DNA of 64,000 bases. Source: Marsupella aquatica. Its lineage: Eukaryota; Marchantiophyta. Below are positions 23,733 through 35,049 of the stretch, piece by piece. The stretch spans positions 15,996,001 to 16,060,000 of the forward strand of contig OZ316897.1 in assembly GCA_973895155.1 (NCBI GenBank). Reading direction: 5' to 3'. A program made the position numbers and the translations under genes. Numbering within the stretch: the stretch's first letter is position 1; every line of letters begins with the position of its first letter. The notes under the pieces are model-generated. The model saw nothing but the letters and a program-made list of their open reading frames with translations, made no database searches and was not told where the DNA came from.

Positions 23733-26334
23733 GTTCATGTTGTGACTCCTCCTAGGAACAAGCGTCTCAAGCTGGGCAGACCAGATGTCTGCACCACTTG
23801 TCAACTTCCTAGTCATGGTGCAGACCGTTGCTTCTATGCGCACGTCAATTTACATCCTGACCATTGGCAGCCAAATCCTGCAGTCTTGCAGAGAATACAA
23901 GATCGAAGCAATACTCCTGCTCTACATCTCAATCATGTACAGGCGCAAGTAGCCTTGACATCCACCGAGGAGATTGACTGTGACATTTTTTCAAGCTATT
24001 ATGCTCAATTTGGTCATGATGCGACCAATCATATGCAGAACAAGTCCTTTGCCAATCTATGGATTGCTGACTCGGGTGCTAGTCATCATTTCTGCAACAA
24101 CCGAAGTCTCTTTGCTGACTACATTGATGATCCCCTACCAATCAATACTGGGAACGGCTCGGTTACTTCCCCTGGGAAAGGGTCTATTCATCTTCTAATC
24201 CAACACTCTGATGGTGACTACAAACCTTTGTTGCTGGCTAATGTTCGATACACACCAACGAGCTTCCTCAACACCATCTCTGAAGATGTTCTGGAACAAC
24301 ACAACATCAGTTGGCGCAGTGAATTGCAGCAGTTCATTCATCTTCCGACTGGCACTGAGTTTGCTGTGGTCACTAAGCAAAATGGATTGAAACTACTCAA
24401 TGTCCGCATACCAGCCCTAGCCGAGCATTATGCAGTGGTGGTACCATCAGCTATTCTTGATCTCAACATTCTCCACAGACGACTTGCACATCTTCATGTT
24501 GATGGCATTCGACAACTACTCAAACAAGAAGGGCTCTCGCTATCATCTTCATCTCTTTTTACGCCATGTGAAGCATGCTCTCTTGCCAAGTCCAGTAAAA
24601 TCATTTGTCGCATTCCTCACTCACGAGCTCTTAGTCCATTTCAGATTATTCATCTTGATACATGTGGACCACTCTCTACGTCTGGCATAGGAAACAAGCA
24701 TTACTTCCTTATCTTTACTGATGATTTCTCCCGCTATCGCTGGGTTGTCTGCCTTTCAACTAAAAGTCAAGCATTCATTGCCATCCAACATTTGTTTTTC
24801 TCCGTTGTCAATCAGTATCACTCCACCATCTCTGAACTCCACATTGACAATGGTACTGAATTTGGAGGTCAAGAACTTACTGACTTCTTGGCATCCCAAG
24901 GATGCAAACATGTACCTTCGGCTCCCTATCATCATGAGCAGAATGGAATTGCTGAACGATCTATTGGTGTCATCACTCAGAAAGCTTGTGCAATGATTAA
25001 TGATGCTCACCTTCCAAAACATCTTTGGCCTGAGGCAATTACAACTGCTGTCTACATCGCCAATAGATCACCGACTGCTATTAATCCAGCGAGCTCCACA
25101 CCTCAAGCACGTCTCCACCAGGCAATAGGACGACCACAGTAGACCAACATTACTCGTCTTCGGTCCTATGGTGCAACTGCCTATGTCCACATTCCACCTG
25201 AGAAACGTGCTCATGGAGATAAATTTACGGCACGTGCTAGGAAGGGCTTCCTTGTTGGATATGTTGATGGTCTCAACTACAAAATCTGGTTTCCAACTAC
25301 TAATGAGATTGTTCGCTCTGCATATGTACAGTTTGATGAGACTCCATGAACCTCTGCCATCAATAGCAGCGACACGTTGTCTCACACTACTACATCTAGC
25401 ACCGATGATGTAGTGGCTATCTTCTTAGCACCAGTCCCACAGCTATCGACTATCCCCTCTGATTGTTCCGTGGATGCTGAGCAAACATCCACCACAATTT
25501 GTACTGGCAGTCAGCATGATGACACCACGGTGACCACCTCCACTGATGATTTGACGTCATCAATTGATGCAGTCGCTTGCCCTGCTAATGCACCAGTGAT
25601 CCCTCCCCCCTTGGGATATCACACCGAAGGAGAAATTCAAGCTGACATTGCAGCTGTCATTCCCACTCCACTCCGAAGATCATCACGTCTCAACAAAGGA
25701 GTTCCACCTTCTCGATTGGATGATGGCATCAATCAGGTCCTCACTTCTCTACCATCAATGCTTCTCTACAACTACTCGGCGGCTCTCTTCTCACTCACGT
25801 TGACAGATCCACCACGTCATCACAAAGAAGCCATGCAGCGACCTGACTCTTCCAAATGGAAGGAAGCGGAGATGCTGGAGCTCCACCAACTTCGCAAGCT
25901 CAATGTTGCCCGACTTGTACCACTTCCAGTTGGTGCTCGATTACTACCTTCAAAATGGGTGTATAATATCAAACATGATGGGATCTACAAAGCACGACTT
26001 GTTGCCCGAGGAGACAAGCAACGCCCTGACATTGACTATCAGGATACCTTTGCCACAGTTGTCCGACCAGAAACCTTTTGTACAATCATGGCACTAATAG
26101 CGGCCAAAGGTCTTGAAGCTCACTCGATCAGTTGACATAGTTACAGCTTTTCTGAATAGTCTCATGGATCTATCGTCAACAATCTACATCCGCCCTCCTC
26201 CTGGATATGAGACTTACGATGCACTTGGCCGACTCCTTGTCTGGCTACTTTTGCGAGCCTTGTATGGTCTGAAACAAGCCAATCATCTTTGGTATCATAC
26301 TATCACGAAATATCTCATTCAACATGCCTTCCTC
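23733..26334 (+). pseudogene. copia pol: zinc knuckle, protease, integrase, N-terminal RT, with stops and a frameshift
   Basis: In order: a CCHC zinc knuckle (C-x2-C-x4-H-x4-C, starting CTTC); an aspartic protease with DSGAS; the GAG_pre-integrase H-x3-H and C-x2-C pair; the integrase core with HLDTCGP, DNGTEF and NGIAERS giving D-D-E; a linker with low-complexity Thr/Ser; and the first part of reverse transcriptase (KWVYNIKHDG, ARLVARG, VTAFLNS, ALYGLKQA). Stops interrupt the frame at 25140-25142 and 25347-25349. Near 26115-26130 the RT text shifts by one frame. RT stops at 26334, where the nested element begins, and resumes at 30379. Confidence 0.88.
26330..26334 (+). repeat. Target-site duplication TCCTC, left copy
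   Basis: Matches 30374-30378. Removing one copy and the sequence between them rejoins the RT frame without a shift (HAFL then PLPSDPCVL), which supports the insertion limits. Confidence 0.75.
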
Positions 26335-26695
26335 TGTGACGCCACCGGTACGGCGGTTAATGAGTGATTCGGTCTAACTGCGCTTAGCACGCGCGTTAGG
26401 AGTGTCTTAGGCCGCTATTATTAGCATAACGACAGTATTTAGGTAATCAATATGGGTAGGACATCATTAGGCAATAAGGGGGAATTCAGGTTCGGACTGG
26501 CGGCGGGTCGCTATTCGCACACCCGGGTTACGAGCGTGGAGGGGGCCCCTCCCTCGGGTCCGTATAACGTACTTAAGAAGCGGCCACTGACACATGCTGA
26601 CTCAGACAGGCGGAGTGGCCGGTACACCACAAGCGTGAGCGGTTTAGCCTATGGGCGTCGAGGAGACATCGGGGGGGATCGGCAAGCCCTCAAGG

Positions 26696-26702
26696 TATAA
26701 AA
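26696..26702 (+). promoter_or_regulatory. TATA box of the nested element's ORF
   Basis: TATAAAA, embedded in 'aaggtataaaagggg', lies 107 bases upstream of the ATG at 26803. Plant transcription would start about 30 bases downstream, giving a leader of roughly 70-80 nt. Confidence 0.55.
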
Positions 26703-26802
26703 GGGGATCCAACCCTTTGTAGTGCACCAGTCCATCAGCCACGCGCCAGCTTCGACCCCAACTCTCTCGTTCGCTCTAAGTCACCACTACTATCTCCTCT
26801 GA

Positions 26803-29475
26803 ATGTCACACACGATCCTCTCCAGCTCGGCCATTCGATTCTGGACGCAGTTCCTATCTACCGGAAGGCACTTGGCCGACTCATTGAAACACGCCAACCC
26901 GCGCCGATACGAAATCAAACGCGAGTATGAGAGAGCCATCCGCCTAGCAGGACGACACCACTACATCCTTAACTTTGACTACCCATCTCAGAGCGAGCTT
27001 TACCCACCAGCAGAGGTATCTGGGTACTTCTTCAACGGAGACAAATATATCGGTTTCTGGGAAGCATTGCTTCGGCTTCCGGATGAGGTCTTCAATATCC
27101 CGGGTACGATCGACTTGCAATGACATCACTTCGACCACATCCCTGCTCAGGTTCGGGCTATCATCAACAGCGAGTCCAACACTACCCGTTCGACAAGGTC
27201 ATCTGCACTCGCTTCGGAGAACTTCTACCAGCACCTACAGAGCTTCATGGGAACTCGGCCATCAACCAACATGACCAACTCAGTCGAACCCGTACCCGTA
27301 CCCGTACCCATGCAACCTCGGGCTCAATCTCAGACTCAACCTCAGGCTCAGCTTCAGCTTCAGCCTCAGCCGCAGCCTAGCCAAACCCCACCACCGATCG
27401 CTCAGCCAACACAAGTACGCTCCGTCATCAACGTTGTGGATCTTAGCGATGACGACGAGGCTACCCCACCCTTGACCAGGCGGCCCAGAGGAACAAGCGC
27501 TCAGGGGGCCGACACTATATCGTCCCCACCCCTTGCTCTGACCCCAGGAGCGGCCCCGGCAGACAACATGGTGACCATGGCCGCCCCGGGCCCGTTACTA
27601 ATGGCAGTGGCACTACCCAGGCCCGATCGGGAGGATGGGGAAGTGTCACCTTCCCCGAGCCAGTCACGGGGGAAGAAGAGGAAGAAATCCACTACTGCAT
27701 CCGGGTTACCGTTGGCCACGGTAGCCGTAGCCAAGGTGACGATGCACCGCATGGGGGAAAATGTTCACAAAAACATCCTCCATCCCAAGCATGCGGTGTA
27801 CCTAAAGACTCAGGGTTTCGAGCACCTCGCCTCCCTCCCCTGGAACACATGCAGGTACTACGGGGAGGACATGACGGAGTTCGTCCGGAATTATGACGAC
27901 GCGCGTCAACATACTCGGCCGCGGGGAAGGAGTATGTCCCTCACGGAAGAACGGCTCAGGGTGATCTTCGGGTTACCCGAAGGTGACCATCGAGTCGAAT
28001 CACGGGCTCCCGGGGGCAAGGGAGCCAAGTACCAATCTGCAAGTTTTCCCTCAGAGGGAGCAGTGGACAACGGATTCGTGATGAAGACCTGCCTCATCCG
28101 CGAGATAGCTGAGCGACTGGAGTTCCAGAGGTACGCCCTCCACATGATGGAACCCCGGGGGGAGATCTCCGCCGCCCAGGTTATCCAGGTCGAGAACTAT
28201 CGACCTAGGAGGTGGGCGTCGTACTTCGCTAAGAAATTCCATGAAAAGATGGAGCGGCGAAGGAAGACGCTGTACATTGGCGGGAAGGCGTATTTCGCTA
28301 GCCACATCGAGATCATTCTTGAGTGGTACGCCCGGTTTGATCGACGAACCCTTCCCCGTGTCAATGTTACAAAGCTGGTCCCAGCTAGGTGGGTTTTCCC
28401 GGCCTTGGAGAGACGGCCCCAACCCGAGGCCCGAAGTCCAGCGGACACGCCAGCGGACACGCCAGCTTCACCCACCCCACCTCCACAAGTAGCTGTAGTC
28501 GTAACCAAAGAGGTACCGGATGGGTCGGTTGTCGCAACCGTTGATGCGACCCAACAAGCCGAGCTAAGTACAGAAGTCGGTACGGCGGAGGTCTTACCCG
28601 AGCCCGGGTCTCCCAAAGACCCACCGGTGGCTATTCCGGAGAACCGGACATTGCTGCAGGAGGACACTCCAGCCCCTTCCAACGTTACGTCCCCAGGGCT
28701 GGACGTCACTGCCCCGGTCCCCGCGCGTGTTGACGTCTGCCCGTGCCCAACTCCGGACAGGCACAACCTGGACCACTCGGAACTCTTCGTACCGGGTACA
28801 TTTCTGAACGGGCTTCTGGGAGATTTCTCTCATCAAATTGCCCGGGATACCGGGGAGTTCATGGCCCGGAAGGTAGCTTGTTTCTTCAATCAGGAGTTGG
28901 TTGCTGCAGTAAAGGCAGGTCGGGCCCAGTCAGAGGCCCTTCAGAGGATAGAGCGGTACCGGGTGGAGTCCGTGTATCTAAAGAACGAAGTTGCGGCTCA
29001 AGAGGCTGAGCTTCTGCAACTACGACCCAAGGTTGCAGCCGCCGATGAGTTGTTAGCAAAGGCGCACGCTCTTACCGCCCTAGCCGAACAGGCCAAAGCT
29101 GGGAACGAGGCCGAGATTACACGACTCCGGAACCAGATTGACAATTTGAAGAATCAAACCGTCACCTGGCAGAAGGAGGAGGCCGAGGAACGGGCCCAGC
29201 AGGACACGGCGGAGATAGCCACGCTGCAGGCCGAGGTGGCGCGGCTCCAAACCGAGGCCGAGAAGCAGGACCAGCTGGCGGGTAAACTGACGAGCGACGC
29301 CCAGCAGTTGGAGGAGGCATGTCAGGAGGCAGCAGAGGAGACGGACGCGGCGAGGCGAGAGAACGAATCTCTGCTGGACCAGGTCCAGCTCCTCAAGGCG
29401 GACAATGACAGGCTTCGAAGGCAGCGGGATGGCCGCTCCCATTCGGGCGGCTCTGGCAAGCGTGCCAGGCATTAG
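26803..29475 (+). pseudogene. Large element-borne protein (about 890 codons) with one in-frame stop and a C-terminal coiled coil
   Basis: One frame runs from ATG at 26803 to the stop at 29473, broken only by TGA at 27121-27123 after 106 codons. The N-terminal part (residues 1-150) is unfamiliar, with FDYPSQSELYPP and GYFFNGDKYIGFWEALLRLP. Residues about 160-310 are Pro/Gln-rich, with repeats of PQ and PV. Residues about 314-512 form a globular region (HPKHAVYLKTQGFEHL, then RGRSMSLTEERLRVIFGLPEG). Its style resembles the 'putative plant transposon protein'/plant-mobile-domain families, which often carry an R-G-x-x-x-x-x-x-x-x-x-x-x-x-GLP pattern. Residues about 720-876 are a long Glu/Gln/Ala-rich coiled coil. 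I see no integrase, RT, DDE transposase or zinc finger. Restarting at 27247 would give 742 residues. Function unknown. Confidence 0.6.
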
Positions 29476-30373
29476 CAGCGGAGTAGGAATAGATTAGGAT
29501 TAGGACTGGCTTAGTCAGGCTCTTGGGACAGGCACCTGCCTTAGGTACAGCAGCGCTGCCATGCTGTCCAGCCTGCGTAGATTAGGATCTTCTAATAAGA
29601 CACAGCCGTTTTCCGGCCTGACTGTCAGCTTAGTTAGGACCTTAGTCAGCGAATCTTCGGCGAGAGGACACCCCGTCCCTCGTCCCTTAGTATTTAAGTG
29701 CACCCCTCGGTAGAGGCAGGGGGGGTTTTTAGTTGCAGAGTTGGACGTCCGCGGTATGTGCGGGGAGTCCCGACCTCTGGGAATGAAAGAGTACCAAGGG
29801 GAGGGGGTAGGACTAAGCTCGCCGGGCGAGTGCGGAGCCGGGCTCCGTTGTAGTGTGCACCCTCGGCCTTGAACCTGTTCATTCCGGGGCTGTCGGGTTA
29901 ACTAAGTGTACGCATATGTTCCCTTTGTAGTAAAATCCTTTCCCATCATTTTCCTTCGTGTAAATCAAGATTGTATGCATGTGCGCGTGTATGTGTGTGG
30001 GTTTCTCGTATATGGGTGGCAGCGCCAGGCCGAACGCACTACCCAAGACGTGCACAGGGTGCAGCCTGCGGGTAAGTGGTTGCGAGCACGGGTTGAGGAC
30101 CTGTATCATCGAATCCGGATCGAAGGCGGACAGCACGAAGGCTTAGAAGCCCTTAAGCCGGGGTCGATCCTGCTATCGACTAAGGTACGTTCCGGCGGCG
30201 GAACACAAACCATACCTAGGAGGTGTCCGTATTTAGCAGTATGCGCACTTAGCGCTAGTTTACGAGAATAAGGTGCATTACGTGTTTCCCTTCCTGCCCG
30301 AACCCTCAGATTTACGAGGGATGTGCCCGTCTAAGCTGAAGTCTGAGTTAAGGCCGCAGCCGACGACGTGACA
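29476..30373 (+). other. 3' region of the nested element
   Basis: About 0.9 kb of non-coding sequence. A TATA-like 'tatttaag' at about 29691 and a T-rich stretch at about 29930-29970 resemble LTR-type regulatory sequence. Comparison by eye with 26335-26800 found no long match. A 121-codon frame at 29906-30271 contains KWLRARVEDLYHRIRI but resembles nothing known. Confidence 0.4.
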
Positions 30374-30378
30374 TCCTC
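30374..30378 (+). repeat. Target-site duplication TCCTC, right copy
   Basis: Pairs with 26330-26334. Confidence 0.75.
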
Positions 30379-30682
30379 CCACTGCCATCGGATCCATGTG
30401 TACTCCAGAATGATGAGGGTGAACTTCTCATCCTTTGGGTGGATGATATTATTATTGTCTCTAAAGATCTTTGTGGAATCCAGCGCATCAAAGCTATAAT
30501 CTCCGGTGAATATGAAGTCCGTGATCTAGGTGACCTTGAGGAGTACCTAGGAATGTCAATCACCAGGAATCGTTTGGAGCGGACTCTCTACATCACTCAG
30601 CATCGCTACATTCTAAAGATTCTACAGAAGTTTCACTTGCAGGATTCTCGCCCAGCTCCAAATGATCAAGAATCCGGGGGTG
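30379..30682 (+). pseudogene. copia RT, C-terminal fragment
   Basis: Continues the RT domain after the nested element: SDPCVLQND, then the catalytic site as WVDD (usually YVDD in copia RT), then VRDLGDLEEYLGMSI and QHRYILKIL. The text ends in LQDSRPAPND and passes into 'ccgggggtg', a plausible polypurine tract, directly before the LTR. The remaining RT connection and all of RNase H are deleted. Confidence 0.85.
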
Positions 30683-31080
30683 TCTCACTGTGAATGACTC
30701 ATACTGATTCCCGACATTCAGACTAGTGACAGTAAGATCTTAATATTAGGACTAGCTTTACATGTCAGATAGAATATTAGCCTCAGACTCAGACTAGTCA
30801 GATTTAAATTCAATCAGCATCAAACAGCGATGATCTAGTTTAAGGATTTGAATTAAATCTACCTGCCAGCGCCTAACGTCTTGACTGTGACAAGCGGGAC
30901 GCGGCCAGCCCTTTGTGTACTGGCAGCCGCGCCACCTGTTTGTGCTGATCACTTGGGCTGCTACTGCCTTTTTGTTTGTTCTCAGATGGAGCGCCTCTAC
31001 TTGAGGGTCTCCTCTCATTCTATTCACTGCATTGTGCATTTGTATTTTTCCTATATTTGAGCGCGTATGCTTTAGTCACA
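30683..31080 (+). repeat. 3' LTR of the copia element (398 bp)
   Basis: Aligns with 22521-22935 with five base differences by my count. It lacks the 17-bp duplication found in the left LTR. It is followed directly by the target duplicate ATACT at 31081-31085. Confidence 0.9.
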
Positions 31081-31085
31081 ATACT

Positions 31086-32803
31086 CTGTTCCTGTTTGTA
31101 GAGAAAACTTCTTCTGTCACGTAATTTATCGATACTCATCACACGAACTGCAAGTTGCTTCCACCTAATAACTCCAGATGAGATGATCAATTGGACATTG
31201 GAAAGAAGGACATTCTCTCAAGGCTAGAAGAGGTTACAAAACTTAAGGGGACAAAATTAGAAAGATCAACAGGCAGGTAAACAGAATCCCCTATCCTGTC
31301 ATTTTTCGTGGATTCGGCAGTCGACTATTGAAGGAGAGAAAGAAGTCCCAATCTAGAACTGTAACGCAGGAAGACCAACAACAAGCAAGAAAACAATGAT
31401 TCAATGAAGCGCCATTCCATGACTGTTCCACGATGAGAAATCAGAAAGAGGCATCGATCGACGTATCAAAGACTCTGTCCATGACTTTGATTAGTCACAG
31501 TGGTGCACAAGCGGAATTGATGATATCATTGGTTCGCGACTTCCGCAAGTAACCAATGCAGGATAATCGGCGAAGCGAAAATCAATGGACAGTACAGCTC
31601 TAGCGAGCCCGAGCCAACAATTTCGTGGCTTCACTTCACACGTCAAATGTAACCAATGTATCGTGTGTCCACGATTTTAGAATCTCATCGTTCATCCATA
31701 CCGTGACAATCTGCAGCTGATCTCATCATTCGAAACTCTCAGTCACTAATTACTGTGATCCAATCGGTGAGGACATTATTGAACATTATGAAGAGCTGAA
31801 GCGCATTTCACGAGTTTTTGAGCATTCATGTTTCAGAACATGCAATCCGGAAAGTAAGGTCGATGATCAGGAATACTGCCAGTGCCAAGAAATGGGACAA
31901 AATAGAGGTCTTCAAGTTTCGTTGTCTAAGTACTTGACTTGAGGTGCCAGAACGATGCCACTTGTGTTTTCATTATGACTCTTCACAAAATAATATGCAT
32001 TCCAAGCCTCGTGATCAACCTCCTTCCTGATGATCGAGCTGATAGCCGATGAAGTCTAAATTGACATGCCAATAATTTTCCCGTTTACTGGAAGACAGAC
32101 AGAAAAGCTTGACTTGTGGGCATTGACTCTCCTGGCATCTTGGGCTGCTCCCCCTTTCCCTGGAAAGCTTACAGGTTTAATAATTGACCTGTCCAGGCGG
32201 AAAAGAGTAACGACCCCAGTTGAATAGTTTTAAGGTTTTTCCTTGTTGACCCAATGTGGCAATGAACTTGTGCGGAGAATGTTTGCCCTGTCCAGGTGGA
32301 AAAGAGTAACAACCCTAGTTTAATAGTTTTAAGGTTTTTCCATTTTGACCCTATGTGGCAATGCCACCTTGTGTGGAGGAGATGATGCCACGGTAGGAAT
32401 ACTATTTATCCAGTTTTTTTCTAGAGAATTTTTTGACAGTTGGGTCTTGCTACACTTAAGGCTAGCCATCAGGATCTGGCTAGTGGGTTCTGTGGCTGAT
32501 CCAAGACGAAAGGGGAACGAATTTGGGCCAAAACTGGTGAAGACTTTTCAGTGAGGTGGTGTTTGGTGAATGTCTGTTGCAAGAAAGAATATTGATTTTT
32601 TCAAAAACTTTGTGAGTAATTACAGTAGTTAGTCCAGTACTGACCAAAAAAGAAATTAATCTAGTTCTGGACTGGCCTGTTCTCAATGTTACGGCAGGTT
32701 CTAAACAAGCATAACCCAAACTGAGGAACAAAATTGAAACGCTGAAATATATTTCTCATGCTGAGGACAAGACTGGGTAGTAATTTATGAATTCAGTAGA
32801 GAA
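31086..32803. other. Intergenic, no gene recognised
   Basis: The first 60 bases resume the tandem repeat interrupted by copia. At about 32185-32240 and 32285-32345 the phrase 'gtccaggyggaaaagagtaacraccc' to 'ttttaaggttttt' occurs twice, offset by about 100 bp. No coding region was recognised. Confidence 0.4.
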
Positions 32804-32979
32804 TTGCTGCTGAAGCAATTTACTCGCAGCTTATACCCCCAAGCGAAACCAGGTCAATCTTGGAAAACCAACAGGAATTAGTGTTACACTTTTGCTGCTG
32901 AAGCAATTTACTCGCAGCTTATACCCCCAAGCGAAACCAGGTCAATCTTGGAAAACCAACAGGAACTAGTGTCACACTT
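32804..32979 (+). repeat. Tandem duplication, 88-bp period
   Basis: Two almost identical units start 'ttgctgctgaagcaatttac' at 32804 and 32892 and run to 'gtgttacactttt' or 'gtgtcacactttt'. Confidence 0.9.
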
Positions 32980-34900
32980 TTGACTTGAGTTTTGGGTTCA
33001 CCAAGATTAGCGTCAGTGGCACTCATCTGGAAGTAACACTAATTAATTACACAAAGTTAACACTAATGGGGTGAACAGTAATATCTTTATTGCAGAGTTT
33101 TGTTTATTTATTGAGGGGAGGCCACATCTCCTTGCCTCAGTCCTCACTACCATATTGACAAAGGGTATATAGTTCATTGCACTTTAGCAAGCTCAGGCTT
33201 TCACCATCCTTTGTAGGGCCAAGGCTGTAGGTTTTGGGGCAGCTAAGTAGACAGAATGATCTTTTTACAAAACCCTTTGGTTTACTCTATCCAGAGCTTT
33301 ACCAGGCTTTTCAATTTTGGCCAAGGAGATTTTTGTCTTCTTTGCTCCTCGGTAGGTTTTTTTGGTTCTGTTGCTGTACATTGTTAAGGATTCTTTACTG
33401 GCCTTCTGAGGCCTCATGGGCCCTCTTGGGGTTTTTCCCTTCAATCCCCCTTTTTCCCCTTTATTGGGTTTTTTTGCATTTGGGATCCTTTCTCCAGCTT
33501 TGGCGCCTTTGTTCTCCAATCGGTACAGTGATAATATAGAAAACTTTCAAAGCTGTATAGTGTATATTGTTTCATATTTTGGGTGCAAGTGGCCAAACCA
33601 TTTGAAATATATGGTGAATGATTGAGCTTAAGACTTCTTGACCTTTGTCCATGGTTGGTGTCTTCTATGTTAAGGATTGTTCTTAGTCTTGTGACTCATA
33701 GACTACGGCGACTAAGTTAACCACGTACAGTGAGGGACTTAGCTGAGGACTTAGTCATACTTCAACATTTTGTGCTTTTGCAGTGGCATATGTAGTTTGT
33801 GCATTGGAACTTGAAAATATCAAGATTTGATTCTGTTAAAGCCACTTAATCAAATCACATCAAAATATCCCAGTAAATGTCCGTGAACCCTATGCGGATT
33901 AAGGTGTGAAGTTCTTAATACCATAGTCTTGATAAAGTCATGTGTACAAATATGTGATTAATTGCCCGGTAAAATGGGGGTTGGGCGGGGGCAGCATTAT
34001 GATTTTAAAGCTTTAACATTAGTATAAAGAACCCAGGTTTAAATTTGTAAAACATTCTTTCCAGACGAGTAATTAAAACTTAAAACTGCCCATGCAACAA
34101 CGGGGAAGTGCAGCTGTCAGGGTTCATTACAAGCACCCATCCTATACTATAATACACAGTTGCACCACTTTTTAGAGTGTCGTCATTCAAATTTGCTGGG
34201 CAAAAAAAATTTAAAAATCTGGTCAAAGGTAAGTAATAATGACAAAGTGTGAACTGAGTTTAGTGTGACTCACAAAAAGTTGCACCATTGTCCAAGACAA
34301 GCCACAATAATCACACCACAAACCAACAAAAACTTAAACACTTTAACACAATGCATGAGGATCAAAGAGTATACTCCCTCCATGATCCATGCAAGTAAAT
34401 ATTGTACATACTCACATGCAAGTAAGTATTGTACATGTTCAATATTGTGTGCATAGTTTTGTATAATACTGGTAAGATGAGTTTAATTGTTAATAATATT
34501 TTAGTCACTAGATCAATAAAAAACCATTCCACCCAAAATTAGTGGTGATTTTTACAGTCATTTTCACTGTCATTTTCGATGTCAAAAAACAAAAGTGATA
34601 AGGCCCAAAGACATAGTGAAGCGCATGGCACGGGCGTTGATGGCAAGGTGTTGGGCGAGGGGCACACTCGCAATGTAGGGCAGCCCCTCAAAGGGCTCCA
34701 GTCTCGCATGGGTGGGGACGGGGGACGGCGAACGAGTGATGTGATGGTGAATGAGAAAAAGAGAAGACCAAAAATAAGGAAATAGGGAAAAGGGGGAGAT
34801 TAAGGGTTAAAAGGAACATAAGAGAAAAAAGGTTTTAAAAAGACAAAAAGGAAAAAACCACCTCTCATTTTGTTATACTTTTGTGGTTGTCGTAGCAAGT
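32980..34900. other. Intergenic, repeat-like
   Basis: At 33285-33324 the phrase 'ccagagctttaccaggcttttcaatttt' has a diverged partner at 41463-41493 ('ccagaactctacaatgcttttcaatttt'). A short 'catgcaagtaartattgtacat' duplication lies at about 34388-34437. No convincing gene. Confidence 0.35.
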
Positions 34901-35049
34901 CTTTTGTTCAATGTTATCTTTTATTCAAGAATTGTTTTTGTGCAAGGAGAAAAAAGAAAAATAGTAAAGAGAATTTTTGTGGCTTCTGTAGCCAGTATTT
35001 TGTACAATGATATCTTTCACTCAACAATTTTGTTTTGACACTATCCACG

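Larger units (their letters stand above)
26335..30373 (+). mobile_element. 4.0 kb GC-rich element nested in copia RT, class uncertain
   Basis: The element starts TGTGACGCC and ends GACGTGACA. It therefore has TG...CA termini and an imperfect terminal inverted repeat (TGTnACGnC). It is flanked by TCCTC on both sides. These are LTR-retrotransposon-like ends, but I could not find an LTR pair between the first 470 bp and the last 900 bp. It has a TATA box, one large ORF with a single stop, and about 0.9 kb of 3' sequence without known genes. It is far GC-richer than its host copia element. It could be a non-autonomous LTR derivative with one LTR lost or rearranged, or a TIR element carrying an unfamiliar protein. 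Confidence 0.7.
22521..31080 (+). mobile_element. Ty1/copia LTR retrotransposon, defective, with nested insertion
   Basis: Two near-identical LTRs (22521-22935 and 30683-31080) enclose gag, protease, integrase and reverse transcriptase in the copia order. The 5-bp sequence ATACT immediately precedes the left LTR (22516-22520) and follows the right LTR (31081-31085), giving a target-site duplication. Gag to the start of RT is one frame broken by in-frame stops at 23730 (TGA), 25140 (TAG) and 25347 (TGA), then a frameshift near 26115-26130. RNase H is missing: the RT text runs straight into a purine-rich 'ccgggggtg' and the right LTR. A 4.0 kb element interrupts RT at 26335-30373. The copy cannot make its own functional pol. 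Confidence 0.93.

Noticed and set aside
26335-26802. A 5' LTR for the nested element
   Set aside because: I could not align this stretch with any part of 29476-30373 by eye; a dot plot is needed to be sure.
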